From JAGWRI01 sp035700805 (GTDB lineage Bacteria; Gemmatimonadota; Gemmatimonadetes; Gemmatimonadales; Gemmatimonadaceae), in the NCBI GenBank assembly GCA_035700805.1, contig DASSOG010000009.1, positions 1 to 64,000 on the forward strand: a stretch of 64,000 nt of DNA, in the 5' to 3' direction. The notes under the pieces are model-generated. The model was not told the DNA's origin and did no database searches. It worked only from the letters and a program-made list of their open reading frames with translations. The position numbers and the translations under genes were made by a program. Of the stretch, positions 16,088-25,333 are shown in pieces; positions within the stretch are counted from its first letter, which is position 1, and each line of letters begins with the position of its first letter.

Positions 16088-17353
16088 ATGGCCAAAGGCG
16101 CCCTCCCCGGCTTCCGGGATTTTTACCCCCAGGAGTTCGCCGAGCGGGCCTTCATCATGGACGCCTGGCGCGACGTCGCGCGCCGCTTTGCGTTCGTGGA
16201 GTATGACGGACCCCCGCTCGAACCCCTGGATCTCTACACGAAGAAGAGCGGCGAGGAGATCGTCGGTCAGCTCTATGCGTTTACCGACAAGGGCGACCGC
16301 GAGGTATCGCTGCGTCCCGAGATGACGCCCACGTTTGCGCGCATGGTGGCGGCGCGCGCCAACGCGCTCCGGAAGCCGGTGCGCTGGTTCTCCATGCCAC
16401 AACTCTTCCGGTATGAGCGACAGCAGAAGGGGCGGCTGCGCGAGCACTTCCAGTTGAACGTGGACATCGTGGGCGAAGTGGACGTGGCGGCCGACGCGGA
16501 ACTCCTGGCGGTGGCCATCGAGGTCATGCGCGCGGTGGGGCTGACGCAGGAGGACGTACGCGCGCGGGTCTCCGACCGGCGGCTGCTCCGGGCGCTCCTG
16601 GCGGCGCTGGACATTGACGAGTCCACCACGCCGGCGGTGTTTGCCGTGCTCGACAAGGTGGAGCGGCAGCCGCGGGACGTCTCGCGCGAGAAGCTGGCGG
16701 CGGCAGGGCTGGCGGCGCCGGTGGTGGAGCGGGTGCTGGCGCTGGCGGGGCGCATCACCATCGCGGATCTGCGCGCGGGCTATGGCGACCACGCGGATGT
16801 GGTCGCGGCGCTGGACGACCTGGACCGCTACTTCTCGTACCTGGGCGCGCTGGGAGTGGACGGCTGGGTGGACCTGGACCTGAGCATCGTGCGCGGCCTG
16901 GCGTATTACACGGGCATCGTGTTCGAGTTGTTCGATGCCACGGGCACCTTCCGGGCGGTGTGTGGTGGCGGCCGGTATGACACCCTCCTGAAGTCCCTGG
17001 GTGGCGTGGACCTGCCGGCGCTCGGCTTCGGCATGGGCGACGTGGTGCTGGGGGAGCTGCTGCGGCACCGCGGGCTGATGCCCGCGCGGGCAGCCGCGCC
17101 GGATTACTGGGTGGCCTACGGCAACCCGGAGCAGTTGCCCGATGCCATGCGTCTGGCGCAGGGGCTGCGCGCCGGTGGCGCCGCCGTGGAGTACGCGCTC
17201 CGCCCGCAGCAGCTCGGGCGGCAGCTCAAGGCGGCGAGTGCCGCGGGCGCCGCGCAGGCCGTGATCCTTCGCGAAGACGGCACGCTGGTGCTGAAGCAGC
17301 TCGCCTCAGGGGAGGAGCGAGCCGTTAGATTCACCGAAGGCCGGCTCGCCTGA
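16088..17353 (+). CDS. hisS: Histidyl-tRNA synthetase
   Basis: A 421-residue class II synthetase. Motif 1 surrounds LPGFRDFYPQEFAER, motif 2 is FRYERQQKGRLREHFQLNVDIVG (near 110-132), the histidine motif is RGLAYYTGIVFELF (about 266-279) and motif 3 contains the GGGRYDTL...LPALGFGMGD region. The C-terminal 90 residues form the anticodon-binding domain, with KQLASGEERAV at the end, which favours HisS over the regulatory homologue HisZ. Eight bases separate it from folC and proS follows after 27 bases. Confidence 0.93.
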   Translation: MAKGALPGFRDFYPQEFAERAFIMDAWRDVARRFAFVEYDGPPLEPLDLYTKKSGEEIVGQLYAFTDKGDREVSLRPEMTPTFARMVAARANALRKPVRWFSMPQLFRYERQQKGRLREHFQLNVDIVGEVDVAADAELLAVAIEVMRAVGLTQEDVRARVSDRRLLRALLAALDIDESTTPAVFAVLDKVERQPRDVSREKLAAAGLAAPVVERVLALAGRITIADLRAGYGDHADVVAALDDLDRYFSYLGALGVDGWVDLDLSIVRGLAYYTGIVFELFDATGTFRAVCGGGRYDTLLKSLGGVDLPALGFGMGDVVLGELLRHRGLMPARAAAPDYWVAYGNPEQLPDAMRLAQGLRAGGAAVEYALRPQQLGRQLKAASAAGAAQAVILREDGTLVLKQLASGEERAVRFTEGRLA

Positions 17354-17380
17354 CCCCCGCCTTCCGACCCTCACCTACGC

Positions 17381-18850
17381 ATGGCTGACGACAAGAAGCT
17401 CACCCCGCGCGCCACGGACTTCAGCGCGTGGTATAACGAGGTAGTGCTCCGCGCGGAGCTTGCCGACTACTCGCCCGTGCGCGGGTGCATGGTCATCCGC
17501 CCGAATGGCTACGGCATCTGGGAGCGGATGCAACGCGCCCTGGACGACAAGTTCAAGGCCACCGGCCACCAGAACGCCTACTTTCCGCTCTTCATCCCCA
17601 AGAGTTTCCTGGAGCGCGAAGCCGCGCACGTGGAAGGCTTCGCGCCCGAGACGGCGGTCGTCACGCATGGCGGCGGGAAGAAGCTGGAGGAACCGCTCAT
17701 CGTGCGCCCCACGTCCGAGACGATCATCTACGCGATGTTCGCCAAGTGGGTGCACAGCTATCGCGACCTGCCCCTGCTGATCAATCAGTGGGCCAACGTG
17801 GTCCGGTGGGAAATGCGCACGCGCCTGTTCCTGCGCACGCTGGAGTTCCTGTGGCAGGAGGGGCATACGGCGCATGCCACGCACGACGAGGCCGAGGTGG
17901 AGGCGCGCAGGATGCTCGGCGTCTATCGCGATTTCATGGAAGGCTGGATGGCCATGCCCGTGGTCACGGGTCGCAAGACGGACTCGGAACGGTTCGCGGG
18001 CGCGCTGCGCACGTATTCATGCGAAGCCATGATGCAGGACAACAAGGCGCTGCAGGCCGGCACGACGCACAACCTGGGCCAGAACTTTGCCAAGGTGTTC
18101 GACCTCAAGTTCCAGGCGGAGTCGGGGGAGATGGAGTATGCCTGGAACACCAGTTGGGGTGTGTCCACGCGACTGGTGGGCGGGCTGGTGATGACGCATG
18201 GCGACGACGTTGGCCTTCGCGTGCCACCGCAGCTCGCGCCCATCGAGGTGGTGGTGGTGCCCATCTACCGCACGGACGAGGAACGGGCGCGCGTGCTCGA
18301 GGCCGCGGACCGCATGGTAACGAACCTGGGGGCGTGGGAACGCCGCGAGCCCGGGCGCCTGCGCGTGCACGTGGATGCCCGCGACGGCATCAAGCCCGGC
18401 GCCAAGTATTTCGAGTGGGAACTGCGCGGCGTGCCGGTGCGCATTGAGATTGGTCCGCGCGACCTGGACAAGGGGCAGGCGGTGCTGGTGCGCCGCGACA
18501 CGCGGGAAAAGCGGCCGGTGTCGCTGGGCACGCTGGGCGAGGACCTGGCGGAGCTGCTCTCCCGCATCCAGGCCGACATGCTGACGGCCGCGCGCGAACG
18601 CCGTGAGGCGCACAGCATCCGTGAACAGATCTCGTATGACCGGTTCCGCGAGGTCATGGACGGGGACGGGGCGTTCGTGTACGCCGGCTGGTGCGGCGAC
18701 GCGGCGTGTGAAGCGCAGATCAAGGGGGACACCAAGGCCACCATCCGGTGCCTGCCCGACGAGGAGTTCCGGTCGGCGGACGCCCCGACGGCGTGCCTCC
18801 GTTGCGGCAAGCCGGCCAGCGCCGAGGCGCTATGGGCCAAGGCGTACTGA
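17381..18850 (+). CDS. proS: Prolyl-tRNA synthetase, archaeal/eukaryal-like (ProS type 3)
   Basis: A 489-residue class II synthetase without the YbaK-like editing insertion of the usual bacterial form. The core reads NAYFPLFIPKSFLERE (motif 1 region), IVRPTSETIIY, VVRWEMRTRLFLRTLEFLWQEGHTAH (motif 2) and a C-terminal domain with conserved cysteines (CGDAAC and CLRCG) like the zinc-binding end of archaeal-type ProS. Several bacterial phyla carry this short form. Its 3' end overlaps lysA by 19 bases. Confidence 0.95.
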   Translation: MADDKKLTPRATDFSAWYNEVVLRAELADYSPVRGCMVIRPNGYGIWERMQRALDDKFKATGHQNAYFPLFIPKSFLEREAAHVEGFAPETAVVTHGGGKKLEEPLIVRPTSETIIYAMFAKWVHSYRDLPLLINQWANVVRWEMRTRLFLRTLEFLWQEGHTAHATHDEAEVEARRMLGVYRDFMEGWMAMPVVTGRKTDSERFAGALRTYSCEAMMQDNKALQAGTTHNLGQNFAKVFDLKFQAESGEMEYAWNTSWGVSTRLVGGLVMTHGDDVGLRVPPQLAPIEVVVVPIYRTDEERARVLEAADRMVTNLGAWERREPGRLRVHVDARDGIKPGAKYFEWELRGVPVRIEIGPRDLDKGQAVLVRRDTREKRPVSLGTLGEDLAELLSRIQADMLTAARERREAHSIREQISYDRFREVMDGDGAFVYAGWCGDAACEAQIKGDTKATIRCLPDEEFRSADAPTACLRCGKPASAEALWAKAY

Positions 18851-20112
18851 CCGCAGGGTTCCCGCGCGTGGATGGGCAACTCCTGGCTGAGGGGGTGCCA
18901 TTGGAGCGGATTGCCGCGACGGTGGGCACCCCCGCGTTCGTGTATTCCGCGGGCCTGGTGCGGGAGCGCTACCGTACGCTCGACCTCGCGCTCCAGGGCG
19001 TGCCACATCGGATTCACTATACGCTCAAGGCCAACTCCAGCCGGGCGCTGCTGCGTGCGCTGCGTGAGGAGGGGAGCGGCGTGGACGTGGTGTCGGGCGG
19101 GGAACTGCACCGCGCGGCGGCGGCCGGCTTTGGCGGCGAGGACATCATCTTTGGCGGCGTCGGCAAGACCGAGGAGGAACTGCGGAGCGCGCTGGAGCAC
19201 GACGTGGCGTTCATCAATGCCGAATCGGAAGCCGAGGTGCGTGCCATCGCGCGGCTGGCCGCGGAGCTGGGGGTGGAGGCCCGCGTGTCGCTTCGGGTGA
19301 ACCCCGAGGTGACCGTGGAGGCCACGCACCAGTACATCAAGACGGGCGAACGCGGCCACAAGTTCGGCATCCCGCTGGCTGAGGCGCGTGGCGTGGCCCT
19401 GCTGGCTGCCCGGCTGCCGCGCGTGCGGCTCGTGGGGCTGGGCATGCACCTGGGTTCCATGCTGTCGCACGCGGAGACGTATCGCAGCGGAGTGACGCGG
19501 CTGGCGGACCTGTGCGCCGAGGTGCGCGCGGGGGGCGTGGAGACGCTGGCGCACCTGGATGTGGGTGGGGGCCTGGGCGTGCGCTACGCGGACGAGCAGC
19601 CGCTGGACGTTGACGCCTTTGCCGCGGCGGTGGTGCCGACGGCCGTCGCGCTCGGGCTGGACCTGGTCGTGGAGCCGGGCCGGTTCATCGTGGGCAACGC
19701 GGGCGTGCTCCTGACCACGGTGCTCTATCGCAAGCAGTCCGGTGGCCGGCAATACGCAGTTGCTGATGCCGGCATGACCGAACTCCTGCGGCCCTCGTAC
19801 TACGGGGCCTATCACCGCGTGGAACGGGTGTCCGGTGCCGGGGCGCGGACGGTCCTGAATGTGGTGGGACCGGTCTGCGAGTCGGGCGACTTCCTGGCGC
19901 TGGACCGGGAGATGGACGACGCCGGGCCCGGCGACCTGCTGGCGGTGTTCGACGCCGGTGCGTACGGGTACGTTATGGCGTCCAGCTACAACAGCCGCCG
20001 GCGTCCGGCGGAGGTCCTGGTGGACGGCGATCACTTTGCCCTGGCGACGCGCCGGGAGAGCGGTGACGACCTGATGCGCCTGGAAATTGACGACCTCGAC
20101 TGGAGGACATGA
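18832..20112 (+). CDS. lysA: Diaminopimelate decarboxylase
   Basis: A 426-residue PLP enzyme of fold type III that makes lysine from meso-diaminopimelate. The PLP lysine is in HYTLKANSS at about residue 66; SGGELHRA, the glycine-rich HLDVGGGLGVRY loop and the EPGRFIVGNAG motif follow, and the C-terminal CESGDFLA supplies the substrate-binding Cys. ATG 18832 is chosen because it gives the usual short N-terminal extension; it lies within the proS end. It overlaps the next gene by 4 bases (ATGA). Confidence 0.95.
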   Translation: MGQGVLTAGFPRVDGQLLAEGVPLERIAATVGTPAFVYSAGLVRERYRTLDLALQGVPHRIHYTLKANSSRALLRALREEGSGVDVVSGGELHRAAAAGFGGEDIIFGGVGKTEEELRSALEHDVAFINAESEAEVRAIARLAAELGVEARVSLRVNPEVTVEATHQYIKTGERGHKFGIPLAEARGVALLAARLPRVRLVGLGMHLGSMLSHAETYRSGVTRLADLCAEVRAGGVETLAHLDVGGGLGVRYADEQPLDVDAFAAAVVPTAVALGLDLVVEPGRFIVGNAGVLLTTVLYRKQSGGRQYAVADAGMTELLRPSYYGAYHRVERVSGAGARTVLNVVGPVCESGDFLALDREMDDAGPGDLLAVFDAGAYGYVMASSYNSRRRPAEVLVDGDHFALATRRESGDDLMRLEIDDLDWRT

Positions 20113-20621
20113 TGCGAGTTGGCGTGATGGCCGATACGCACGATCGAGTACCCGCCGTGGCGGCACTGCTCGCGCAGATGCAGGCGGCGGACATCTCCAT
20201 GGTGCTGCACGCGGGCGACTTCTGCTCCCCGTTCTCGCTCGGACCGTACGAAGCCGCGCAGGTGACCCTGGCCGGGGTCTTCGGCCGCAATGACGGTGAT
20301 CCCGAGGGGTTGCGCACGCGCGCCAGCGCGGCGCTGGGGCTGGAGATTTCGGAATCGCCCCACAGCTTCGACGTCGGCGGCGAGCGCATCCTGATCGTGC
20401 ACGACATCGGCGACGTGCAGCAGCGTTCGCTCGAGGCCCACACCATCGTGATCCACGGCTTCACGCACCAGCAGGAGATGAAGACGCGCGGGGACACGCT
20501 GATCCTGAACCCCGGTGAGGCGTGCGGCTGGCTGCACGGCACCCCGCAGGCGGCCATCCTGGATCTCGAAACCAAGCACGTGGAATTCCTCATGCTCGAC
20601 CCGGCGGTGTGGACCCGCTGA
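20109..20621 (+). CDS. YfcE/MJ0936-type metallophosphodiesterase
   Basis: A 170-residue calcineurin-like phosphoesterase. The metal-binding pieces are visible in order: MADTHDR (D-x-H), HAGDFC (GD-x-C variant of GDxx), FGRNDGD (the GNxD-like motif with RND), then ILIVHD, IHGFTH and NPGEACGW. This small-protein subclass hydrolyses model phosphodiesters; its natural substrate is unknown. It is translationally coupled to lysA and lies 28 bases before guaA. Confidence 0.85.
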   Translation: MMRVGVMADTHDRVPAVAALLAQMQAADISMVLHAGDFCSPFSLGPYEAAQVTLAGVFGRNDGDPEGLRTRASAALGLEISESPHSFDVGGERILIVHDIGDVQQRSLEAHTIVIHGFTHQQEMKTRGDTLILNPGEACGWLHGTPQAAILDLETKHVEFLMLDPAVWTR

Positions 20622-20649
20622 TTCCTCCGTTTCCCGCACTCGACTGCCA

Positions 20650-22194
20650 GTGGCTTCCCGCATCCTGATCATCGACTACGGCTCGCAGTACACCCAGCTC
20701 ATTGCCCGACGGGTGCGCGAGGCGCATGTCTATTCCGAGATCCATCCGCCCACGCGCTCGGCGGAGTGGATCCGCCAGTGGGCGCCCACGGGCATCATCC
20801 TGAGCGGCGGGCCCAGTTCCGTGTACGACGAGGGCGCCCCCACGCTCGATCCCTCCGTGCTCGACCTCGCGCCCGTGCTGGGGGTGTGCTACGGCATGAA
20901 CCTGGTGGCCCACCTGGCCGGCGCCGAGGTGACGCACGCCACCCAGCGCGAGTACGGCCGGGCTGATGTCACGGTGCTGGACGGCGGATCGCTGTTCAAG
21001 GGCTTCCGCAAGGGAGAGCAGTTTGCCGCGTGGATGAGTCACGGCGACCAGGTGAAGGCGCTTCCGCCGGGCTTCGTCCCGATGGCCAGCAGCAGGAACT
21101 CACCCATCGCCGCGTACCGCCACGAGTCGAAACCGCTGTTCGGGGTGCAGTTCCACCCCGAGGTGGCGCACACCGCGCGCGGCTCTGACATCATTGCCAA
21201 CTTCCTGTTCGAAGCCTGCCACGCCGAGCCGTCGTGGACGCCGGAGGCCTTCATCGAGGGTGAAGTGGCGCGCATCCGGAAGCTGGTGGGCAAGCGCCGG
21301 GTCATCTGCGGGCTCTCCGGGGGAGTGGACTCCGCCGTGGCCGCGGCGCTCGTGCACCGCGCCATTGGCGACCAGCTCACATGCGTGTTCGTGGATACCG
21401 GACTGCTGCGGCTCCGTGAACGCGAGGAAGTGGAACGCACCTTCCGCGCGAGCATGGGCATCGAGCTCGTGACCGTCGATGCCGCCCGCCGGTTTCTCGA
21501 TGCGCTGCGCGACGTGGAGGAACCGGAGCGCAAGCGTACCATCATCGGCCACACCTTCATCGATGTCTTCGAGGACGCCACGGAGCAGCATGCGCGAGGC
21601 GCCGAGTTCCTGGTGCAGGGCACGCTCTACCCGGACGTCATCGAGTCCGCCTCGCCGAGCGGCGGCCCGTCGGTGACCATCAAGACGCACCACAACGTGG
21701 GCGGCCTCAAGCCGGGCATGAAGTTCACCCTCATCGAGCCGCTGCGCGAACTGTTCAAGGACGAAGTGCGCAATGTGGGCCGCGAACTCGGGCTGCCTGA
21801 CGTGATGGTGGGACGCCATCCGTTCCCGGGGCCCGGCCTCGCCATTCGCGTGCTCGGGCCGGTGACGGAGCCCGCCCTCGACGTCCTGCGCCACGCCGAC
21901 TCCATCTACCTGGAGGAAATCCGCGCCGCGGGCCTGTACGACACCATCTGGCAGGCCTTCGCCGTGCTGCTGCCGGTGCGCAGCGTGGGCGTGATGGGCG
22001 ACTACCGGACCTACGAGAATGTGGTGGCGCTGCGCGCCGTGACCAGCACGGACGGGATGACCGCCGACTGGTTCCCCTTTCCCCACGACGTGCTCGCCCG
22101 CATCTCCAACCGCATCATCAACGAGGTGCGCGGGGTGAATCGCGTGGCGTACGACGTGAGCTCCAAGCCGCCCGCTACCATCGAGTGGGAGTGA
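20650..22194 (+). CDS. guaA: GMP synthase (glutamine-hydrolysing)
   Basis: A 514-residue enzyme converting XMP to GMP. The class I glutamine amidotransferase domain has the nucleophile in GVCYGMN (Cys80) and the His/Glu pair in VQFHPEV; the ATP-pyrophosphatase domain carries the SGGVDSAVAA P-loop, and the C-terminal dimerisation domain ends with the typical KPPATIEWE. The GTG at 20650 is chosen because it yields VASRILIIDYGSQYTQL, matching the family start; the frame is open further upstream inside the phosphodiesterase gene. Confidence 0.97.
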   Translation: MASRILIIDYGSQYTQLIARRVREAHVYSEIHPPTRSAEWIRQWAPTGIILSGGPSSVYDEGAPTLDPSVLDLAPVLGVCYGMNLVAHLAGAEVTHATQREYGRADVTVLDGGSLFKGFRKGEQFAAWMSHGDQVKALPPGFVPMASSRNSPIAAYRHESKPLFGVQFHPEVAHTARGSDIIANFLFEACHAEPSWTPEAFIEGEVARIRKLVGKRRVICGLSGGVDSAVAAALVHRAIGDQLTCVFVDTGLLRLREREEVERTFRASMGIELVTVDAARRFLDALRDVEEPERKRTIIGHTFIDVFEDATEQHARGAEFLVQGTLYPDVIESASPSGGPSVTIKTHHNVGGLKPGMKFTLIEPLRELFKDEVRNVGRELGLPDVMVGRHPFPGPGLAIRVLGPVTEPALDVLRHADSIYLEEIRAAGLYDTIWQAFAVLLPVRSVGVMGDYRTYENVVALRAVTSTDGMTADWFPFPHDVLARISNRIINEVRGVNRVAYDVSSKPPATIEWE

Positions 22195-22913
22195 GCAAGC
22201 CGGCGCCCGGGAAGCTGGTCCGGACGCTGCGCGACCTGGCCGTGCGCCCCGGGGTGGTCACCGAGGCGCGCCTTGAGGGAACTGATAACCCGTACCTGCC
22301 GACAGGGTGGGTGCTGGCCGCGGCCGTCGTGCTCTTCCTTGCGCTGACCCTGGCGCGACAGCCGCAGCGCTCGAGTCCGTCGCCCGCGCTGGAGCAGGCC
22401 TGCGCCGACTGGGTGATGGATTCACCGGTTGGCAGCGCGCTGCGGGCTGCCGCGTCCCCGGAGGGCGGGGCACCGCCCCTCGTCGCAGGAGCCAGTGCCC
22501 TCACCCTGCGCTTCATCTGCGATCCGGCGCCGGTCACGCGCGCCTTCAACCTGGCGGTGCCGGTGGCGTTCGTGCTCCTCATGCCGCTCTCGGCGTTGCT
22601 CATGTGGGTGGCGTTCCGCCGGTCGGCGCCGCGGTTTGCCCAGCACTGGGCGTATGGCCTGGAGGCGCACGCCACGCTCTTCGGGCTGATGATTGTGCTG
22701 GCGGTGATCGGGCTCCTTGGCAGCACGCTGCTGAACATCGCCGCATCGCTGGCCGGCCTCTGGTACCTGACCTGGAACCTGATGGCTGGGGTGCAGCGCA
22801 CGTGTCACGTCGCGCGCCGGACGGCCCTGGGCCGCACCACGCTGGTGGGCGTGGTGTACGCGCTCGCGCTCGCCGTGGTGTCGGTGGGCCTGGTGTGGGT
22901 GCAGTTGCGCTGA
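22191..22913 (+). CDS. DUF3667-like integral membrane protein
   Basis: A 240-residue membrane protein with about five transmembrane segments, the first near residues 40-58 and the others between about 120 and 235. The N-terminal LRDLAVRPGVVTEARLEG resembles the amphipathic start of DUF3667-family proteins. No catalytic residues are evident and the function is unknown. The GTG at 22191 overlaps the guaA stop (GTGA) and is preferred over a GTG six bases earlier. Its end lies only 10 bases from the convergent TonB-dependent receptor gene. Confidence 0.6.
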   Translation: MSKPAPGKLVRTLRDLAVRPGVVTEARLEGTDNPYLPTGWVLAAAVVLFLALTLARQPQRSSPSPALEQACADWVMDSPVGSALRAAASPEGGAPPLVAGASALTLRFICDPAPVTRAFNLAVPVAFVLLMPLSALLMWVAFRRSAPRFAQHWAYGLEAHATLFGLMIVLAVIGLLGSTLLNIAASLAGLWYLTWNLMAGVQRTCHVARRTALGRTTLVGVVYALALAVVSVGLVWVQLR

Positions 22914-22923
22914 GCGCGCCCGC

Positions 22924-24720
22924 TCAGTTGCCGACGGCGGCCCAGGCCAGGCCAACGTAGGCGCCACGCCCCGCCACGGGCTGGCCGGAGGCATCCAGGT
23001 AGTCCGCGCCCGTGAGGTTGCGCAGGTCCACGGTGAATCGCGTGGCGCGCCAGGTGTATCCCAGCCGAAGGTCGGCGCGAAAGTACCCGTCCTCACCCGC
23101 GCGCCGCGCCGAGAGGATGTCCAGCGTGGCGTCCACACCGTGCGTCCGCGGGAGCGAGGCCGTGCCGCCAATGGTCCGGGTGATGGGCCGCAACGCGTAC
23201 TTGCCTTCGAACCCCGAATCACCCACCGGTTCAAAGCGAAGGCCCGAAGCACGCAGCGTCCAGTCGAGGCCGGCGGCGTGCGCGCCGCCGAGCGTGGCCT
23301 CCACGCCGCGGTAGCGCGCCGACTCGACGTTCAGGGTGTGCCAGGGTACTGAATCCGGCGAGCCGGCCGGACGCGCCCAGTCTATCAGGTTGTCGGCGTT
23401 TCGCTGGTAGAGCGCGACGTCGAGGTGCGCCTGTGCGTGGAGCGCAACGTTCACGCCCAGCTCCCCGGCCCAGAAGCGCTCCGGTTGCAGGTCGGGGTTG
23501 CCGATGTTCCCCGGGTCCACGTAAAACCGATCTGTCCAGGTGGGCGCGCGGAAGCCTCGGCCAATGGACGCACGCAGCCGCGCACGCGGGGCCACCATCA
23601 CGGACGCGGCCGCCGAGGGCGAGAGGAAATCGCCGTACACCGAGCTGTGGTCGCCGCGCACGCCCAGGTTCACCGACGTCCGCGTGGGCGAGCCCACGTG
23701 CACTTCCGCGAATGCGGCGGTGCGCGTCTCATCCCGGTCTCCCAGGCTGTTGCTCACCAGCCGGGCATCGAAGGCCTCGGTCCCGAATGCAACACCGGCG
23801 TCGTCCGACGGCGCATAGCGCACGGTCACGTTGCCGCCCGTCTGCCAGTTGTCATGGTGGTTCTGGTACACGCCCGGGTTGTCCCGGATGAGCGTGAACA
23901 GGTCCACGTGCCGCCGGCCGGAGGCGGAGGAGCTCACCGTCCACCGCGTCCCGAGCGGTGCCTGGTAGTCGAGCTGGGCGGTGGATGTGTGAGTGTCCTC
24001 GTATGATGGATACGGCGCATAGAACTGGGCGGCGCCAAAGTCGCGCACGCCGATGCCCACCGCGCCGTGCAGGCGCCCAGCGCCGACGGCCGTGCCCGCG
24101 GCCGCCCGTCCCTGCAGCACCCGGTAGTCGGTGTCGTTCCGGTGCCCATCCGAGCGGGCGAAATCCACGCCCGCCTGCGTGTCGAATGGTCCCAGCGCCC
24201 CCGTGCGCGCGAGCGAGGCCCCCAGGGTGCCGAAGCTTCCGGACGAGACACGCGCGGCCTGGCTCGCCGGGTGTCCGCGCGTGACGATGTTCACCACGCC
24301 GCCCACCGCGTCCGGTCCGTACAGGGTGGACCCGGTGCCCCGCAGGATCTCGATGTGGTCCACGAGGTCCATGGGCACGGCGAGGTCCAGGTTGAAGTGG
24401 CCGGTCTGCTGGTCGCTCACGCGGTGGCCATCCACGAGCACCAATACCTGGTCGATGGATGAACCGCGGAGGGCGAGGTCGGCCTGCGCGGGCGAGCGTG
24501 TGTACACGTCCACGCCAAGGTGCGCCGCCAGGACCTGGGCCAGCGACTCGCCGCGTCGCCGGGCGAGTTCGCGCCGCGAAATCACGTCCACGGTGCGGGC
24601 CGCGGCGGCGCCGGTGGAAACCCGGGAGCTCACGGTCGTGCGCACGGTGTCCAGCCGCACCGGCTGCTGCCCGGACGCCGACAGCGCTGCCGCGGCCAGC
24701 AGGGCGGTCGCAGTCAGCAC
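22924..24720 (-). CDS. TonB-dependent outer-membrane receptor (BtuB-like)
   Basis: A 598-residue protein with a signal peptide (LTATALLAAAALSASGQ), a TonB-box-like RLDTVRTTV segment, a plug domain (VDVISRRELARR...LRGSSIDQVLVLVDGHRVS...IEILRGTGSTLYGPDAVGGVVNIVT) and a beta-barrel ending in an aromatic-poor terminal strand. The short length and plug sequence recall the BtuB/vitamin-type receptors, but the substrate is not determined and no cobalamin riboswitch is visible. GTG 24720 is chosen because it opens a signal peptide 13 bases after the ptsN stop; the longer frame upstream only shadows ptsN. Confidence 0.85.
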   Translation of the reverse strand: MLTATALLAAAALSASGQQPVRLDTVRTTVSSRVSTGAAAARTVDVISRRELARRRGESLAQVLAAHLGVDVYTRSPAQADLALRGSSIDQVLVLVDGHRVSDQQTGHFNLDLAVPMDLVDHIEILRGTGSTLYGPDAVGGVVNIVTRGHPASQAARVSSGSFGTLGASLARTGALGPFDTQAGVDFARSDGHRNDTDYRVLQGRAAAGTAVGAGRLHGAVGIGVRDFGAAQFYAPYPSYEDTHTSTAQLDYQAPLGTRWTVSSSASGRRHVDLFTLIRDNPGVYQNHHDNWQTGGNVTVRYAPSDDAGVAFGTEAFDARLVSNSLGDRDETRTAAFAEVHVGSPTRTSVNLGVRGDHSSVYGDFLSPSAAASVMVAPRARLRASIGRGFRAPTWTDRFYVDPGNIGNPDLQPERFWAGELGVNVALHAQAHLDVALYQRNADNLIDWARPAGSPDSVPWHTLNVESARYRGVEATLGGAHAAGLDWTLRASGLRFEPVGDSGFEGKYALRPITRTIGGTASLPRTHGVDATLDILSARRAGEDGYFRADLRLGYTWRATRFTVDLRNLTGADYLDASGQPVAGRGAYVGLAWAAVGN

Positions 24721-24733
24721 GCGGGGCAGGGAG

Positions 24734-25186
24734 TTACACTCCCTTTTCTTCGAGCAGCGCCAGGAACTGCTTTGGCTCGGTGATCTCCAGCAGCCGGGCC
24801 GGCACGTCCGGCTCCTTGCTGAACTGCGCAATCTTGCCGAGCACCGGCAGGTACTGGTTGGAGACCTCCAGCGGCGGCGCGACAATGAGGAAGAAGAACT
24901 GCACCGGCTTTTCATCAATCGCGTTGAAGTTCACGCCCGCCTTCTTGCGGCCGAACGCCACGCGCAGCTTGTTCACCACCAGCGACCGGCAGTGCGGGAT
25001 GGCGATGCCGCGTCCGATTCCGGTGGACCCCAGGTTCTCTCGGCGCTTGAGCATCTTGAACAGCATGCCTTCCGACTTCTCGCCAAGCTTCAGGAGGGCG
25101 ATCAGCTCCTTGAGGACGTCGTCCTTGCTCGTGCCCTCAATCTCGAGCTTGATCGCATCTTCACTGAAAAACTCGCGCAATTCCAT
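24734..25186 (-). CDS. ptsN: PTS system EIIA-type nitrogen/regulatory protein
   Basis: A 150-residue fructose/mannitol-type EIIA domain. The phosphorylatable His65 lies in GRGIAIPHCRS, the family signature. As a single-domain protein without sugar-transport partners nearby, it is most likely a regulatory EIIA(Ntr)-like protein acting in the cytoplasm. It is the first gene of a two-gene minus-strand unit with the TonB-dependent receptor and is divergent from dusB. Confidence 0.85.
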   Translation of the reverse strand: MELREFFSEDAIKLEIEGTSKDDVLKELIALLKLGEKSEGMLFKMLKRRENLGSTGIGRGIAIPHCRSLVVNKLRVAFGRKKAGVNFNAIDEKPVQFFFLIVAPPLEVSNQYLPVLGKIAQFSKEPDVPARLLEITEPKQFLALLEEKGV

Positions 25187-25297
25187 CGAACCAGGACCCC
25201 ACCCGTGAAATGGCCCGGCGCATGCACGCCGTCGTTCGCGTAATTCGTTGGCTGGGCGAAGTTAACGAGAGGGCCCAAGTCGTGTCAAATAGCGGCG

Positions 25298-25326
25298 TTG
25301 CACCGGTTTCGGGGGGCCATTACCTT
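25298..25326 (+). promoter_or_regulatory. Candidate promoter giving leaderless dusB mRNA
   Basis: TTGCAC (25298-25303) and TACCTT (25321-25326) are 17 bases apart. Only seven bases separate the -10 from the dusB ATG at 25334, so transcription would begin at or next to the start codon. No Shine-Dalgarno sequence is present between them. Confidence 0.55.
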
Positions 25327-25333
25327 GCTGTGA

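Noticed and set aside
18265..20166. 633-codon minus-strand frame opposite proS and lysA, and similar long antisense frames elsewhere (for example 8010-9248)
   Set aside because: In high-G+C DNA the antisense of a real gene is often open. The composition is His/Arg/Gln-rich with no family signature, while the plus-strand genes are certain.
22914..22923. Terminator between the DUF3667-like gene and the convergent TonB-dependent receptor
   Set aside because: The gap is 10 bases and shows no stable hairpin.
24721..24918. Longer N-terminus for the TonB-dependent receptor
   Set aside because: It is a shifted-frame reading of ptsN, rich in Ser/Arg/Cys, and a clear signal peptide begins at 24720.
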